DNA of 64,000 nucleotides from Neorhizobium galegae bv. officinalis. Its GTDB lineage: Bacteria > Pseudomonadota > Alphaproteobacteria > Rhizobiales > Rhizobiaceae. Location of the stretch: positions 186,001 through 250,000 of the forward strand of contig CCRI01000001.1 in NCBI GenBank assembly GCA_000985875.1, written 5' to 3'. The translations under genes were made by a program, and so were the position numbers. Below, one piece after another: positions 8,153 through 17,616 of this stretch. The notes beneath the pieces are model-generated. The model was not told where the DNA came from. It did no database searches and worked only from the letters and a program-made list of their open reading frames with translations. The first letter of the stretch is position 1; each line of letters starts with the position of its first letter.

Positions 8153-9675
8153 GCGGCCTCCGTCCGGGCAGGAGCCGCGATCGCCTGCATGATGTTGTCG
8201 GCGGTCACCCGGTCGCCCTTGAGTTCGGCGATATGCTTGCGGTCGGACAGCACGATGACGCGATGGGCGATGGCGGTCAGCTCCTCCAGTTCGGAGGAGA
8301 TCACGACCAGCGACATGCCGTCGGCGCAGAGTTTTTCAATCATTTTCAGGATTTCCGCATGCGCGCCGATATCGATGCCGCGGGTCGGTTCGTCCAATAT
8401 CAGCAGGCGGGGTTCGGTCGCCAGCCAGCGGGCGAGGATCGCCTTCTGCTGGTTGCCGCCGGAGAGGAATTTCATCTGCCTGTTGGGATCGGCCGGACGG
8501 ATATCCAGCGACTTGATGAAGTTTTCTGCGAGCGCTGCCTTTTCCCGCGAGGAGATCGGTTTTGCCCAGCCCTGGCGGGCCTGCACCGCAAGCGCGATAT
8601 TATCCGCGACGGAGAAATCGCCGATAATTCCGTCCGTCTTTCGCTCTTCGGGACAGAAACCGAAGCCGCTGGCAATCGCCGCTTCCGGGGATGAGAGGGT
8701 GATTTGCTGGTTGTCGACGGTTGCCGTGCCGCTGTCGGCACGGTCGATGCCGAAGAGCAGGAAGGCGGTCTCGGTGCGGCCGGAACCGAGCAGGCCCGCA
8801 ACGCCAACCACTTCGCCGGGCCGGATGTCCAGATCGAAAGGGGCGACGCTGCCGCGCTTGCCGTAGCCGGAGAAACGGATGGGCGCTTCGGCCGTCGAGG
8901 CGACGGTTTCGTCCTGCGCCTGATGTTCGCGGGTGATGTGCTGCAGCTCGCGGCCGAGCATCATCGAGATCAGCTCCAGCCGCGGTAATTCGGCGAGCTT
9001 GCGGGTGCCGACGAGCCGGCCGTTGCGCAGGACCGTGACGCGGTCGGCGACCGCATAAACCTGGTTGAGGAAGTGGGTGATGATGATGATGCCGAGGCCT
9101 TGCTCGCGCAGTCGGCGCAGGACGGCAAACAGCATCTCCACCTCGTGAGCGTCGAGGCTGGCGGTCGGCTCGTCGAGCACCAGAACCTTGCCGGATAGAT
9201 CGACGGCGCGGGCGATGGCGACAAGCTGGCGGACGGCAACGGAATAGGACGAGAGCAGGGCGTCGACATCGATATCGAGGCCGTAGCGTTCGAGAAGCGC
9301 CTTCGAGCGGCTTCTCATCTCGCGGCGGTCGATCAGGCCGAAACGGCGCGGCTGGCGGCCGAGGAAGAGATTTTCGGCGACCGTCAGGTTTTCGAGGAGA
9401 TTGACCTCCTGGTAAACGGTGCCGATGCCGAGGCCTTGCGCCTCCGCGACGCTGGCCGGCGTCACGTCCGCGCCGTCGAGGCGCATGGTGCCGTGATCGC
9501 GGCTGTAGACCCCGGTCAGGATCTTGATCAGCGTCGATTTACCGGCGCCGTTTTCGCCGAGCAGCGCATGGATCTCTCCGCGTTCGAGCGTGAAGTCCAC
9601 GCCGTCAAGCGCCGTGATGCCGAGGAAGGCCTTGCCGATGCCCCGGGCTTCCAGAAGTGAATTTGTATCCGACAT
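8149..9675 (-). CDS. ytfR: Sugar ABC transporter ATP-binding protein (YtfR type)
   Basis: Energy-coupling subunit with two fused ABC domains, 508 residues. The first domain has Walker [10 protein letters not shown] (about residue 38), the signature VAVRQLVAIARAV region and Walker [13 protein letters not shown]. The second has the degenerate Walker A GLLGSGRTE, the signature [15 protein letters not shown] and [12 protein letters not shown]. This arrangement is standard for RbsA/MglA-type proteins. I chose the ATG at 9675 (MSDTNSLLEARG) because the upstream in-frame extension crosses a hairpin and has no ribosome site. Two hairpins separate it from ytfQ. Confidence 0.93.
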   Translation of the reverse strand: MSDTNSLLEARGIGKAFLGITALDGVDFTLERGEIHALLGENGAGKSTLIKILTGVYSRDHGTMRLDGADVTPASVAEAQGLGIGTVYQEVNLLENLTVAENLFLGRQPRRFGLIDRREMRSRSKALLERYGLDIDVDALLSSYSVAVRQLVAIARAVDLSGKVLVLDEPTASLDAHEVEMLFAVLRRLREQGLGIIIITHFLNQVYAVADRVTVLRNGRLVGTRKLAELPRLELISMMLGRELQHITREHQAQDETVASTAEAPIRFSGYGKRGSVAPFDLDIRPGEVVGVAGLLGSGRTETAFLLFGIDRADSGTATVDNQQITLSSPEAAIASGFGFCPEERKTDGIIGDFSVADNIALAVQARQGWAKPISSREKAALAENFIKSLDIRPADPNRQMKFLSGGNQQKAILARWLATEPRLLILDEPTRGIDIGAHAEILKMIEKLCADGMSLVVISSELEELTAIAHRVIVLSDRKHIAELKGDRVTADNIMQAIAAPARTEAA

Positions 9676-9700
9676 GCCTAAAGTCCCGCGTCTATCGAAG

Positions 9701-9732
9701 AACCGGAGCGGCGAGGGCACTCTGCTCCGGTT
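9701..9732 (-). terminator. Hairpin 2 between ytfQ and ytfR
   Basis: AACCGGAGC (9701-9709) and GCTCCGGTT (9724-9732) form a perfect 9-bp stem with a 14-base loop, just upstream of the ytfR start. No T run follows. It is the second of two hairpins in the gap and may act as an RNA-stability or attenuation element. Confidence 0.45.
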
Positions 9733-9740
9733 GCTGGAGT

Positions 9741-9779
9741 CGCCCGGCTCTACCAGGGGGTAGGAGGTGGAGCCGGGCG
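9741..9779 (-). terminator. Hairpin 1 between ytfQ and ytfR
   Basis: CGCCCGGCTC (9741-9750) and GAGCCGGGCG (9770-9779) form a perfect 10-bp stem starting 9 bases after the ytfQ stop. Such hairpins after receptor genes usually stabilise the upstream mRNA so that the receptor outnumbers the membrane complex; that role is inferred here. Confidence 0.5.
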
Positions 9780-9788
9780 GCGGGAGGG

Positions 9789-10748
9789 TCAGTAACCGAG
9801 ACCCTTCTTGGCTTCGTAGACCTTCATCGGGTCATCCTTGGCGGTATAGAGCTTCGATTCCGTCTGGATCCACTTCGGCGGAGCCTTCTTGTCCTTGAGA
9901 TAGGCATTGAGGGCTTCGAAGGCGGGGCCGGCCATGTTCGGGGTCAGCTCGACCGTGGCATTGGCTTCGCCCTTGGCCATCGCCTGGAAGATATCCGGCA
10001 CGGCGTCGATCGAGACGATCTTGATGTCGGTGCCTGGCTTCAGGCCAGCTTCCTTGATTGCCTGGATGGCGCCGACCGCCATGTCGTCGTTATGGGCATA
10101 GACCGCGCAGATGTCCTTGCCGCCGCCTTCCGCCTTGATGAAGCTTTCCATGACTTCCTTGCCCTTGGTGCGGGTGAAGTCGCCGGTCTGCGAGCGGGCA
10201 ATCTTGATGTTGGAATGGCCGGCGATTGCCTGTTCAAAACCCTTCTTGCGGTTGATGGCCGGCGAAGAACCGGTCGTGCCCTGGAGTTCCATGACCTTGC
10301 AGTTCTTGGAGCCGATTTCCTTGACCAGCCAGTCGCCGGCGACCTTGCCTTCGAACACCTGATCGGAGGTGACGGCTGTCAGGTAGAGGTCCTTCGGTGC
10401 GTCGATCTCGCGGTCGAGCAGGATGACCGGGATCTTTTCTTCCTTGGCTTCCTTCAGGACAGCATCCCAGCCGGTGGCGACGACCGGGGCGATGAAGATC
10501 GCATCGACGCCCTGGGCGATGAAGCCGCGGATCGCCTTGATCTGGTTTTCCTGCTTCTGCTGCGCATCGGCAAACTTCAGGGTAACGCCGCGTTTTTCGG
10601 CTTCCTGCTTGGTGACCGTGGTTTCGGCCGCACGCCAGCCGGATTCGGATCCGATCTGCGAGAAACCGACGGTCAGGGACGCGGCGGAAACGCCGGATGC
10701 CAACGATAGGGTAAGAGCGGCTACAGCTGCCGCGAGAGCTCTTTTCAT
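9789..10748 (-). CDS. ytfQ: Sugar-binding protein (YtfQ type), periplasmic
   Basis: Periplasmic receptor of the importer, 319 residues, type I periplasmic-binding fold. The signal peptide (MKRALAAAVAALTLSLASG) ends near VSAAS. The mature start TVGFSQIGSESGWR and the stretch DAIFIAPVVATGW, followed by ILLDREID, match E. coli YtfQ closely as I remember it; YtfQ binds galactofuranose and related furanose sugars. The ATG at 10748 has a GGGAGGA ribosome site; the longer open frame would put 14 residues before the signal peptide. It is the first gene of the minus-strand operon and is divergent from gguC. Confidence 0.93.
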   Translation of the reverse strand: MKRALAAAVAALTLSLASGVSAASLTVGFSQIGSESGWRAAETTVTKQEAEKRGVTLKFADAQQKQENQIKAIRGFIAQGVDAIFIAPVVATGWDAVLKEAKEEKIPVILLDREIDAPKDLYLTAVTSDQVFEGKVAGDWLVKEIGSKNCKVMELQGTTGSSPAINRKKGFEQAIAGHSNIKIARSQTGDFTRTKGKEVMESFIKAEGGGKDICAVYAHNDDMAVGAIQAIKEAGLKPGTDIKIVSIDAVPDIFQAMAKGEANATVELTPNMAGPAFEALNAYLKDKKAPPKWIQTESKLYTAKDDPMKVYEAKKGLGY

Positions 10749-11067
10749 CTTAAATCCTCCCAGAGATGATAAAGCGAACTGACGGCCCAAGGATTGGCAT
10801 ATAATATTACTTTTTCAAGCGCTATTTTTGAAGAAATTGAGCGAGAGGCGCTATCCCGCCGTTTTTGATGGCAACAATCGATTGAATCCTCATGATAAAT
10901 GGCTTTGTTGAAAAGGTCGGGATCGTCGGAAGCTGTTTTTCCCCTCCTTGACAAGCCCGATACCAATCCAATAGTCGTATTAATGACTACATCGGGCCGA
11001 ATGGTTCTGATGGGAGGAGTGGCATGGCGGCAGGAGACGTCATGTTGGTATTGGAAGCATTTGGGTG
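10749..11067. promoter_or_regulatory. Divergent control region ytfQ / gguC
   Basis: This 319-base gap has no gene. Toward gguC there is TTGACA at 10948-10953. At 10972-10989 follows the inverted repeat TAGTC-N8-GACTA, which would overlap the -10 region and is a good repressor-site candidate. Toward ytfQ the DNA is AT-rich around 10800-10835 with TTCAA-N9-TTGAA (10814-10832). The operon-end GntR regulator is the obvious candidate to bind here, but that is inference. Confidence 0.5.
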
Positions 11068-12069
11068 ATGAAATCGATGTTGCGGGTTCTTCAGGTCGTG
11101 AATGGCGCTGGTGCGTCTATTGTTGTCGCGTGGGATGGCGAAGGTGCTGCCCGTGCGGTGAACGGCGTTTCGTCCACCTATGATCTCGCCCGCGAGGCGA
11201 TTGCCGCCGGCCAGACATTGGCTCAGCGGATCGAAGCGGCCGGTCTCGGCGATGTCGTCGACCTCGAAAAGGCCGCGGGCGAGGGGCGCCTTGGCCTGCC
11301 GATCACCCATCCGGACCCGGCACATTTCATCGTCGCCGGCACCGGTTTGACGCATCTCGGTTCGGCCGACGGTCGCGACAAGATGCACAAGGCAGCGCAG
11401 GCGACGGAAAAGCCGACCGATTCGATGCGCATGTTTCTGATGGGCGTCGAAGGCGGCAAGCCGAAGCCCGGCGAGGCCGGCGTGCAGCCGGAATGGTTCT
11501 ACAAGGGCAATGGCTCGCAGCTTCGCGCCACCGGCAGCGATCTGGTATCGCCGGCCTTCGCGCTCGATGGCGGCGAGGAGCCGGAACTGGCGGGCATCTA
11601 CCTGATCGGTCCGGACGGTACGCCTTTCCGACTGGGCTTCTGTCTCGCCAACGAATTTTCCGACCACGTGACCGAGAAGGGCAACTATCTCTGGCTCGCC
11701 CATTCCAAGCTCCGCCAAGCCGCCCTCGGCGCGGAACTTCTGGTCGGCGACCTGCCGGACCACGTGGAAGGCACATCACGCGTGCGGCGCGGCGACGAGG
11801 TGATCTTCGAAAAGCCGTTCCTTTCGGGCGAGGCGAACATGTCGCACACGATCGCCAACCTCGAACATCATAATTTCAAATACGATATCTTCCGCCAGCC
11901 GGGCGATCTGCATGTGCATTTCTTCGGAACGGCGACGCTGTCGTTCTCAGAGGGGATCAAGACGGAGCCGGGCGACGTTTTCGAGATTTCCGCGGCCCCC
12001 TTCAAATTGCCGCTGGTCAACCGGTTGGCTGTCGCGGCGGATGCGCCCGTGACGATCAAGAAGCTCTGA
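11068..12069 (+). CDS. gguC: GguC / AraD1-family protein (FAH-fold sugar-acid enzyme)
   Basis: Member of the GguC (AraD1) family, a fumarylacetoacetate-hydrolase-like fold, 333 residues. In the oxidative arabinose/galactose pathway such proteins act on 2-keto-3-deoxy sugar acids, probably as a dehydratase; the exact reaction is not settled by sequence. Seen: GTGLTHLGSADGRDKMH early, PEWFYKGNGSQLRATG, GFCLANEFSDHV and a C-terminal GTATLSFSEGIKTEPGDVFEI. Several starts are possible (GTG 11065, ATG 11068, ATG 11077); I took 11068, 10 bases after GGAAG. In Agrobacterium gguC lies after gguAB; here it leads the operon. Confidence 0.85.
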   Translation: MKSMLRVLQVVNGAGASIVVAWDGEGAARAVNGVSSTYDLAREAIAAGQTLAQRIEAAGLGDVVDLEKAAGEGRLGLPITHPDPAHFIVAGTGLTHLGSADGRDKMHKAAQATEKPTDSMRMFLMGVEGGKPKPGEAGVQPEWFYKGNGSQLRATGSDLVSPAFALDGGEEPELAGIYLIGPDGTPFRLGFCLANEFSDHVTEKGNYLWLAHSKLRQAALGAELLVGDLPDHVEGTSRVRRGDEVIFEKPFLSGEANMSHTIANLEHHNFKYDIFRQPGDLHVHFFGTATLSFSEGIKTEPGDVFEISAAPFKLPLVNRLAVAADAPVTIKKL

Positions 12070-12076
12070 GGCGGCC

Positions 12077-13003
12077 ATGGCTCCCATTCGTGTCGCCATT
12101 GTCGGGCTTGGAAAGATCGCAAGGGATCAGCATCTCGGCGCGATCGAAGCAACCGACGGCATTGAACTCGTGGCCGTCGCCAGCCGCCACGCCAAGCTCG
12201 ACGACATCGCCTGTTTCCATGAGATCGGCGATCTGCTCGCTTCGGACGTCAAGTTCGACGCCGTTTCTCTCTGTACGCCGCCCGTGGGGCGTTTCGAGCA
12301 GGCAAAGGCCGCACTCGATGCCGGCAAGCACGTGATGCTCGAAAAACCGCCGGGTGCGACGCTTTCGGAAGTCTATGCGCTGGAAAAGCTCGCCAAGGCG
12401 AAGGGCGTTTCGCTGTTTTCGACCTGGCATTCGCGGGCTGCCGCTGCCGTCGAGCCGGCGCGGGCGCTGCTCGCAGAACGGAACATCCTCAGCGTAACGG
12501 TCGAGTGGAAGGAAGATGTCCGCCACTGGCATCCGGGCCAGGCCTGGATCTGGGAGCCGGGTGGCCTCGGCGTCTTCGATCCCGGCATCAACGCGCTGTC
12601 GATCGTCACGCGCATCCTGCCGGAAAGTTTTCACCTTACCCGTTCCGAACTGACCTTCCCGGCCAACCGGGCGGCGCCGATTGCGGCAAGCCTGTCCTTC
12701 GAAACGGATGGCGGCATACCGGTCTCTGCCGAATTCGACTGGCGCCAGACCGGACCGCAGACCTGGGATATCCGCGTCGAGACCGACGAGGGTCCGATCG
12801 TTCTGACCCATGGCGGCAGCCGCCTTTTCGTCGATGGCCAGAGCGCGATCGTCGAGGAAGACAGGGAATACCGCAATCTCTATCGTGACTTCGTGGCGCT
12901 GGTGGCCGAAAGCCGCAGCGATACCGATTTCTCGCCGCTGGTGCATGTCGCCGATGCCTTTATGCTGGGCCGGCGCATTCAAACAGACGTATTTGAGGAC
13001 TGA
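12077..13003 (+). CDS. Sugar 1-dehydrogenase, Gfo/Idh/MocA family (L-arabinose/D-galactose)
   Basis: NAD(P)-dependent aldose dehydrogenase oxidising L-arabinose or D-galactose to the lactone, 308 residues. It has the Rossmann motif [11 protein letters not shown] at residues 9-19, the EKPPG motif with the catalytic lysine near residue 94, and DPGINALS with the aspartate and asparagine that line the site in Azospirillum L-arabinose 1-dehydrogenase. It starts 7 bases after gguC and its stop overlaps the next start (TGATG). Position next to a sugar-acid dehydratase and ChvE supports the first step of the non-phosphorylative pathway. Whether arabinose or galactose is preferred cannot be read from the sequence. 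Confidence 0.88.
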   Translation: MAPIRVAIVGLGKIARDQHLGAIEATDGIELVAVASRHAKLDDIACFHEIGDLLASDVKFDAVSLCTPPVGRFEQAKAALDAGKHVMLEKPPGATLSEVYALEKLAKAKGVSLFSTWHSRAAAAVEPARALLAERNILSVTVEWKEDVRHWHPGQAWIWEPGGLGVFDPGINALSIVTRILPESFHLTRSELTFPANRAAPIAASLSFETDGGIPVSAEFDWRQTGPQTWDIRVETDEGPIVLTHGGSRLFVDGQSAIVEEDREYRNLYRDFVALVAESRSDTDFSPLVHVADAFMLGRRIQTDVFED

Positions 13004-14850
13004 TGATGACCAATTCCGAAAACGTAACCTCGAACGAGATCGCCGAAACCGACCAGCGCCGGCAGGAGGTCCGCAAGCTCCGCTCTCGCGCGTGGTTCGA
13101 CAACCCGTCGAATGTCGACATGACGGCGCTCTATCTCGAGCGCTACATGAATTTCGGTCTCAGCCAGGCCGAACTGCAGTCCGACCGGCCGATCATCGGC
13201 ATCGCCCAGACGGGTTCCGATCTTTCGCCGTGCAATCGGCATCATCTGGAATTGGCGCATCGCCTGCGCGAGGGTATCCGCGAGGCAGGCGGCATCGCCA
13301 TCGAATTCCCGGTCCACCCCATCCAGGAAACGGGCAAGCGTCCAACCGCCGGCCTTGACCGCAACCTTGCCTATCTCGGCCTGGTGGAAGTCCTCTACGG
13401 CTATCCGCTCGACGGCGTCGTGCTGACGATCGGCTGCGACAAGACCACGCCGGCCTGTCTTATGGCGGCGGCCACCGTCAACATTCCGGCGATCGCGCTG
13501 TCGGTCGGTCCGATGCTGAACGGCTGGTTCCGTGGCGAGCGCACCGGCTCCGGCACAATCGTCTGGAAGGCTCGCGAGCTGCTGGCCAAGGGCGAGATCG
13601 ACTATGCGGGTTTCGTGAAGCTCGTCGCCTCCTCGGCGCCGTCAACCGGCTATTGCAACACGATGGGCACCGCGACGACGATGAACTCGCTCGCGGAAGC
13701 GCTCGGCATGCAGCTTCCGGGTTCGGCGGCAATCCCGGCGCCCTATCGCGACCGGCAGGAGGTCTCCTATCTGACCGGCCTTCGCATCGTCGAGATGGTC
13801 AAGGAAGACCTGAAGCCCTCCGACATCCTGACCAAGGAAGCCTTCATCAACGCCATCCGCGTCAACTCGGCGATCGGCGGCTCGACCAATGCGCCGATCC
13901 ACCTGAACGCGCTTGCCCGCCATATCGGCGTCGAACTCACGGTCGACGACTGGCAGGCCTACGGCGAGGAAGTGCCGCTGCTCGTCAACCTGCAGCCGGC
14001 CGGCGAATATCTCGGCGAGGACTATTATCATGCAGGCGGCGTCCCTGCCGTCGTCAACCAGCTGATGACCCAGGGCCTCATCCATGAGGACGCCATGACG
14101 GTCAACGGCAAGACGATCGGCGAGAACTGCCGTGGCGCCATCATCGAGGACGAAAAGGTCATCCGCCGCTATGACGAGCCTTTGAAGGCCCATGCGGGCT
14201 TCCGGGTGCTGCGCGGCAACCTGTTCTCTTCGGCGATCATGAAGACCAGCGTCATCTCGCCGGAATTCCGCCAGCGTTATCTCTCCAACCCGAACGATCC
14301 GGAAGCCTTCGAAGGCAGGGCGGTCGTGTTCGACGGGCCGGAGGACTATCATCACCGCATCGACGACCCGTCGCTCGAAATCGACGCGCATACGGTCCTG
14401 TTCATGCGTGGCGCCGGCCCGATCGGGTATCCGGGCGCTGCCGAAGTCGTCAACATGCGCGCGCCGGACTATCTCCTGAAGCAGGGCATCTCGTCGCTCG
14501 CCTGCATCGGTGACGGTCGCCAGTCGGGAACGTCCGGCAGCCCGTCGATCCTCAATGCGTCGCCGGAAGCGGCCGCCGGCGGTGGTCTTGCCATCCTGCG
14601 GACGGGGGATCGCGTGCGCATTGACGTCGGCCGCGGCACCGCGGATATCCTGATCTCCGACGAGGAAATGGCGGAGCGCCGCAAGGCCCTCGAAGCAGAG
14701 GGCGGCTACCAGTACCCGAAGCATCAGACGCCCTGGCAGGAAATCCAGCGCCACTATGTCGGCCAGCTCGAAACCGGCGCGGTTCTGGAGCCGGCGGTCA
14801 AATACCAGCGGATTGCCCAGACCAACGGCATTCCGCGCGACAATCACTGA
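13003..14850 (+). CDS. Sugar-acid dehydratase, IlvD/Edd family (L-arabinonate dehydratase-like)
   Basis: Fe-S dehydratase converting L-arabinonate (and perhaps D-galactonate or D-fuconate) to the 2-keto-3-deoxy acid, 615 residues. The three cluster cysteines are Cys77 (SPCNRHH), Cys145 (GCDKT) and Cys218 (GYCNTMG). Their spacing, 68 and 73, equals that of Cys59/127/200, which I recall for the [2Fe-2S] Rhizobium leguminosarum L-arabinonate dehydratase; the 18-residue offset lies in the N-terminus. A late SGTSGSPS segment holds the serine base. Two ATGs (13003, 13006) are equally possible. It follows the dehydrogenase with an overlap and precedes chvE. Confidence 0.9.
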   Translation: MMTNSENVTSNEIAETDQRRQEVRKLRSRAWFDNPSNVDMTALYLERYMNFGLSQAELQSDRPIIGIAQTGSDLSPCNRHHLELAHRLREGIREAGGIAIEFPVHPIQETGKRPTAGLDRNLAYLGLVEVLYGYPLDGVVLTIGCDKTTPACLMAAATVNIPAIALSVGPMLNGWFRGERTGSGTIVWKARELLAKGEIDYAGFVKLVASSAPSTGYCNTMGTATTMNSLAEALGMQLPGSAAIPAPYRDRQEVSYLTGLRIVEMVKEDLKPSDILTKEAFINAIRVNSAIGGSTNAPIHLNALARHIGVELTVDDWQAYGEEVPLLVNLQPAGEYLGEDYYHAGGVPAVVNQLMTQGLIHEDAMTVNGKTIGENCRGAIIEDEKVIRRYDEPLKAHAGFRVLRGNLFSSAIMKTSVISPEFRQRYLSNPNDPEAFEGRAVVFDGPEDYHHRIDDPSLEIDAHTVLFMRGAGPIGYPGAAEVVNMRAPDYLLKQGISSLACIGDGRQSGTSGSPSILNASPEAAAGGGLAILRTGDRVRIDVGRGTADILISDEEMAERRKALEAEGGYQYPKHQTPWQEIQRHYVGQLETGAVLEPAVKYQRIAQTNGIPRDNH

Positions 14851-14864
14851 CTGTTTCGATCCCC

Positions 14865-14884
14865 AGGGCGGCGGAGGCCGCCCT
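14865..14884 (+). terminator. Hairpin between dehydratase gene and chvE
   Basis: AGGGCGGC (14865-14872) pairs with GCCGCCCT (14877-14884) around a GGAG loop. No T run follows. It sits in the 84-base gap before chvE and may mark a processing or attenuation point. Confidence 0.4.
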
Positions 14885-14934
14885 TAGACAAGATTGGCGG
14901 CTCGAAGGGAGCCGCTCCAAAGGAGGAGTAATCC

Positions 14935-15999
14935 ATGCGAATGTTCAAATATCTCGCGACCGCGGCCATGTTGGCCGGTCTGGTCGTCTCGGCTCCGGCC
15001 AGCGCCCAGGAAAAGGGCCTCGTCGGCGTCGCCATGCCGACCAAGTCTTCCGCCCGCTGGATCGCGGACGGCGACAACATGGTCAAGGTTCTGAAAGAGC
15101 GCGGTTACAAGACCGACCTTCAGTACGCTGAAGACGATATCCCGAACCAGCTCGCCCAGATCGAAAACATGATCACGAAGGGCGCCAAGGTTCTCGTCAT
15201 CGCCTCGATCGACGGCACGACGCTTTCCGATGTGCTGCAGCAGGCCGCCGACCAGAAGATCAAGGTCATCGCCTATGACCGCCTGATCCGCGATACCCCG
15301 AACGTCAGCTACTACGCCACCTTCGACAACTTCCAGGTCGGCGTTCAGCAGGCCACCTCGCTGGTGAAGGGCCTCAAGGCCGACACCGAAAAGGGCCCGT
15401 TCAACATCGAACTCTTCGGCGGTTCGCCGGACGACAACAATGCCTTCTTCTTCTACAACGGTGCGATGAGCGTGCTTCAGCCGCTGATCGACAAGGGCGT
15501 GCTGAAGGTCGGCAGCGGCCAGATCGGCATGGACAAGGTCGCGACGCTGCGCTGGGACCCGGCAACCGCCCAGTCCCGCATGGACGCGATCCTCTCGTCG
15601 ACCTATTCCGGCAAGAAGCTGGACGGCGTTCTGTCTCCCTATGACGGCATCTCGATCGGTATTCTGTCGTCGCTGAAGGGCGTCGGTTACGGTTCGGGCG
15701 GTCAGGCGATGCCGGTCGTTACCGGCCAGGATGCGGAAGTTCCGTCCGTCAAGTCGATCATTGCCGGTGAGCAGTATTCGACGATCTTCAAGGACACGCG
15801 CGATCTTGCCAAGGTCACCGTCGACATGGTCGATGCCGCGATGAGCGGCAAGGAGCCGACCGTCAACGACACCAAGACCTATGACAACGGCAAGAAGGTC
15901 GTTCCGTCATACCTCCTGAAGCCGGTCGTGGTTGACAAGACCAACTGGAAGCAGGTTCTGGTGGATGGCGGTTACTACAAAGAATCGCAGCTCAAGTAA
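14935..15999 (+). CDS. chvE: ChvE-type multiple sugar-binding periplasmic protein
   Basis: Periplasmic receptor for aldoses, 354 residues with a signal peptide ending at PASAQEKG. The mature start [16 protein letters not shown] and the blocks [16 protein letters not shown] and [17 protein letters not shown] are diagnostic of ChvE. In Agrobacterium ChvE binds arabinose, galactose, glucose and sugar acids, feeds the GguAB transporter and also presents sugars to VirA; no vir genes are seen here, so only the uptake role is supported. The ATG at 14935 has an AAAGGAGGAG ribosome site. A hairpin with a T run follows the gene. Confidence 0.95.
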   Translation: MRMFKYLATAAMLAGLVVSAPASAQEKGLVGVAMPTKSSARWIADGDNMVKVLKERGYKTDLQYAEDDIPNQLAQIENMITKGAKVLVIASIDGTTLSDVLQQAADQKIKVIAYDRLIRDTPNVSYYATFDNFQVGVQQATSLVKGLKADTEKGPFNIELFGGSPDDNNAFFFYNGAMSVLQPLIDKGVLKVGSGQIGMDKVATLRWDPATAQSRMDAILSSTYSGKKLDGVLSPYDGISIGILSSLKGVGYGSGGQAMPVVTGQDAEVPSVKSIIAGEQYSTIFKDTRDLAKVTVDMVDAAMSGKEPTVNDTKTYDNGKKVVPSYLLKPVVVDKTNWKQVLVDGGYYKESQLK

Positions 16000-16008
16000 G
16001 CCTTTTAA

Positions 16009-16046
16009 TCCGCGCGGTGGTATTCTGCCGCGCGGACCCTTTTTTT
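16009..16046 (+). terminator. Attenuator/terminator between chvE and gguA
   Basis: TCCGCGCGG (16009-16017) and CCGCGCGGA (16028-16036) form a perfect 9-bp stem, followed three bases later by a run of seven T (16040-16046). This is an intrinsic terminator placed inside the operon, so it should lower gguAB expression relative to chvE. Confidence 0.8.
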
Positions 16047-16056
16047 CGGAGTGATC

Positions 16057-17616
16057 ATGCTCGATCCCGTTCCGCTCGCCGAAAAGCCACCCATCCTTGA
16101 GATGCGGGCGATTTCGAAGAGCTTTGGCGCCGTCAAGGCGCTTTCCGATGTCAGCTTCGCCGTTCAGGAGGGTGAGATCCATGCCCTCGTCGGTGAAAAC
16201 GGCGCTGGCAAATCGACCCTCATGAAAGTGCTTTCCGGCGTTTATCCGCACGGTTCCTACGAGGGCTCCATCTTTTTCGGTGGTGAGGAGCGGCATTTCC
16301 GCGACATCAACGATTCCGAAAAGCTCGGCATCATCATCATCCATCAGGAACTGGCACTCATTCCGCTGATGTCGATCGCGGAAAACATCTTCCTGACCAA
16401 TCCCCCGGCGAGCCGCGGGGTTATCGACCGCAGCGAACGGCACAAGCGCACCCAGGCCCTGCTTGCAAAGGTCGGCCTCACTGAGCAGCCGGACACGTTG
16501 ATCACCAATATCGGCGTCGGCAAGCAGCAGCTGGTCGAAATCGCCAAGGCGCTGTCCAAGGATGTGCGGCTGCTGATCCTCGACGAGCCGACCGCGTCGC
16601 TCAACGAGACGGACAGTGCCGCGCTTTTGGAACTGCTCAAGGAATTCCGCCGCAACGGCATTACCTCGATCATGATCTCGCACAAGCTCAACGAGATTTC
16701 CGAGGTCGCCGACCGCATCACGGTGCTGCGCGACGGCCGCACCGTCGGCACGCTGGACTGCCATGCCGGTCCCGTTGACGAAGACGAGATCGTGCGCCGC
16801 ATGGTCGATCGCGATCTGGAAAGCCGCTATCCGAAGCGTGATCCAAAGATCGGCGACGTCATCTTCGAAGTCGAGAACTGGTCCGCCTATCATCCGATGC
16901 ACTCGGACCGTCAGGTGGTGAAGAACGTCTCGCTGAAGGTGCGGGCCGGCGAGGTCGTGGGCATTTCCGGCCTGATGGGTGCAGGTCGCACCGAATTCGC
17001 CATGAGCCTGTTCGGCCGGTCCTGGGGGCGCCACGTCACCGGCACCGCCAAGCTGCACGGCAAGGAACTCGATCTTTCCGACGTCCACAAGGCGATCAAG
17101 GCCGGCCTTGCCTATGTAACCGAGGACCGCAAGCAACTCGGCCTCATCCTGCCGGAAGACATCCGCAAGAACGTCTCGCTCGCCCATCTCGGCGGCGTGT
17201 CCTCGCGCGGCGTCATCGACGACATCGCCGAGATGAAGGTGGCGCAGGAATTCCGCACCCGCATGCGCATCCGCAGCCACAACGTCTACCAGGAAACCGG
17301 CAAGCTGTCCGGCGGCAACCAGCAGAAAGTGGTATTGTCGAAATGGCTGTTCACCGATCCTGACGTGCTCATTCTCGACGAGCCGACGCGCGGCATCGAT
17401 GTCGGCGCGAAATATGAAATCTACACGATCATCAACGAACTCGCCGATGCGGGCAAGGCGGTGATCGTCATCTCGTCGGAAATGCCCGAGCTGATCGGCA
17501 TCTGCGACCGTATCGTGGTGATGCACGAAGGTGCGTTTGTCGGCGAAGTGGCCGGCGAGGAAGCCACGCAGGAAAATATCATGCGCGCCATCATGCGGCG
17601 CAAAGGGAGAGAATAA
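16057..17616 (+). CDS. gguA: Multiple sugar ABC transporter ATP-binding protein GguA
   Basis: Double ABC ATPase of the ChvE-dependent importer, 519 residues. Domain 1: Walker [10 protein letters not shown], Walker [13 protein letters not shown]. Domain 2: degenerate Walker [10 protein letters not shown], signature [15 protein letters not shown], Walker [13 protein letters not shown]. The ATG at 16057 sits 5 bases after GGAG; a GTG at 16051 overlaps that ribosome site and is less likely. The stop codon overlaps the gguB start (TAATG). ATP hydrolysis here drives sugar import through GguB. Confidence 0.94.
   Translation: MLDPVPLAEKPPILEMRAISKSFGAVKALSDVSFAVQEGEIHALVGENGAGKSTLMKVLSGVYPHGSYEGSIFFGGEERHFRDINDSEKLGIIIIHQELALIPLMSIAENIFLTNPPASRGVIDRSERHKRTQALLAKVGLTEQPDTLITNIGVGKQQLVEIAKALSKDVRLLILDEPTASLNETDSAALLELLKEFRRNGITSIMISHKLNEISEVADRITVLRDGRTVGTLDCHAGPVDEDEIVRRMVDRDLESRYPKRDPKIGDVIFEVENWSAYHPMHSDRQVVKNVSLKVRAGEVVGISGLMGAGRTEFAMSLFGRSWGRHVTGTAKLHGKELDLSDVHKAIKAGLAYVTEDRKQLGLILPEDIRKNVSLAHLGGVSSRGVIDDIAEMKVAQEFRTRMRIRSHNVYQETGKLSGGNQQKVVLSKWLFTDPDVLILDEPTRGIDVGAKYEIYTIINELADAGKAVIVISSEMPELIGICDRIVVMHEGAFVGEVAGEEATQENIMRAIMRRKGRE

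Noticed and set aside
14935..15999. ChvE as evidence of a tumour-inducing (vir) system
   Set aside because: No vir, T-DNA border or conjugation genes are present in the window; ChvE homologues are common sugar receptors in Rhizobiaceae.
15907..17526. 539-residue minus-strand open frame opposite gguA
   Set aside because: Shadow of a clear double ABC ATPase; no independent support.
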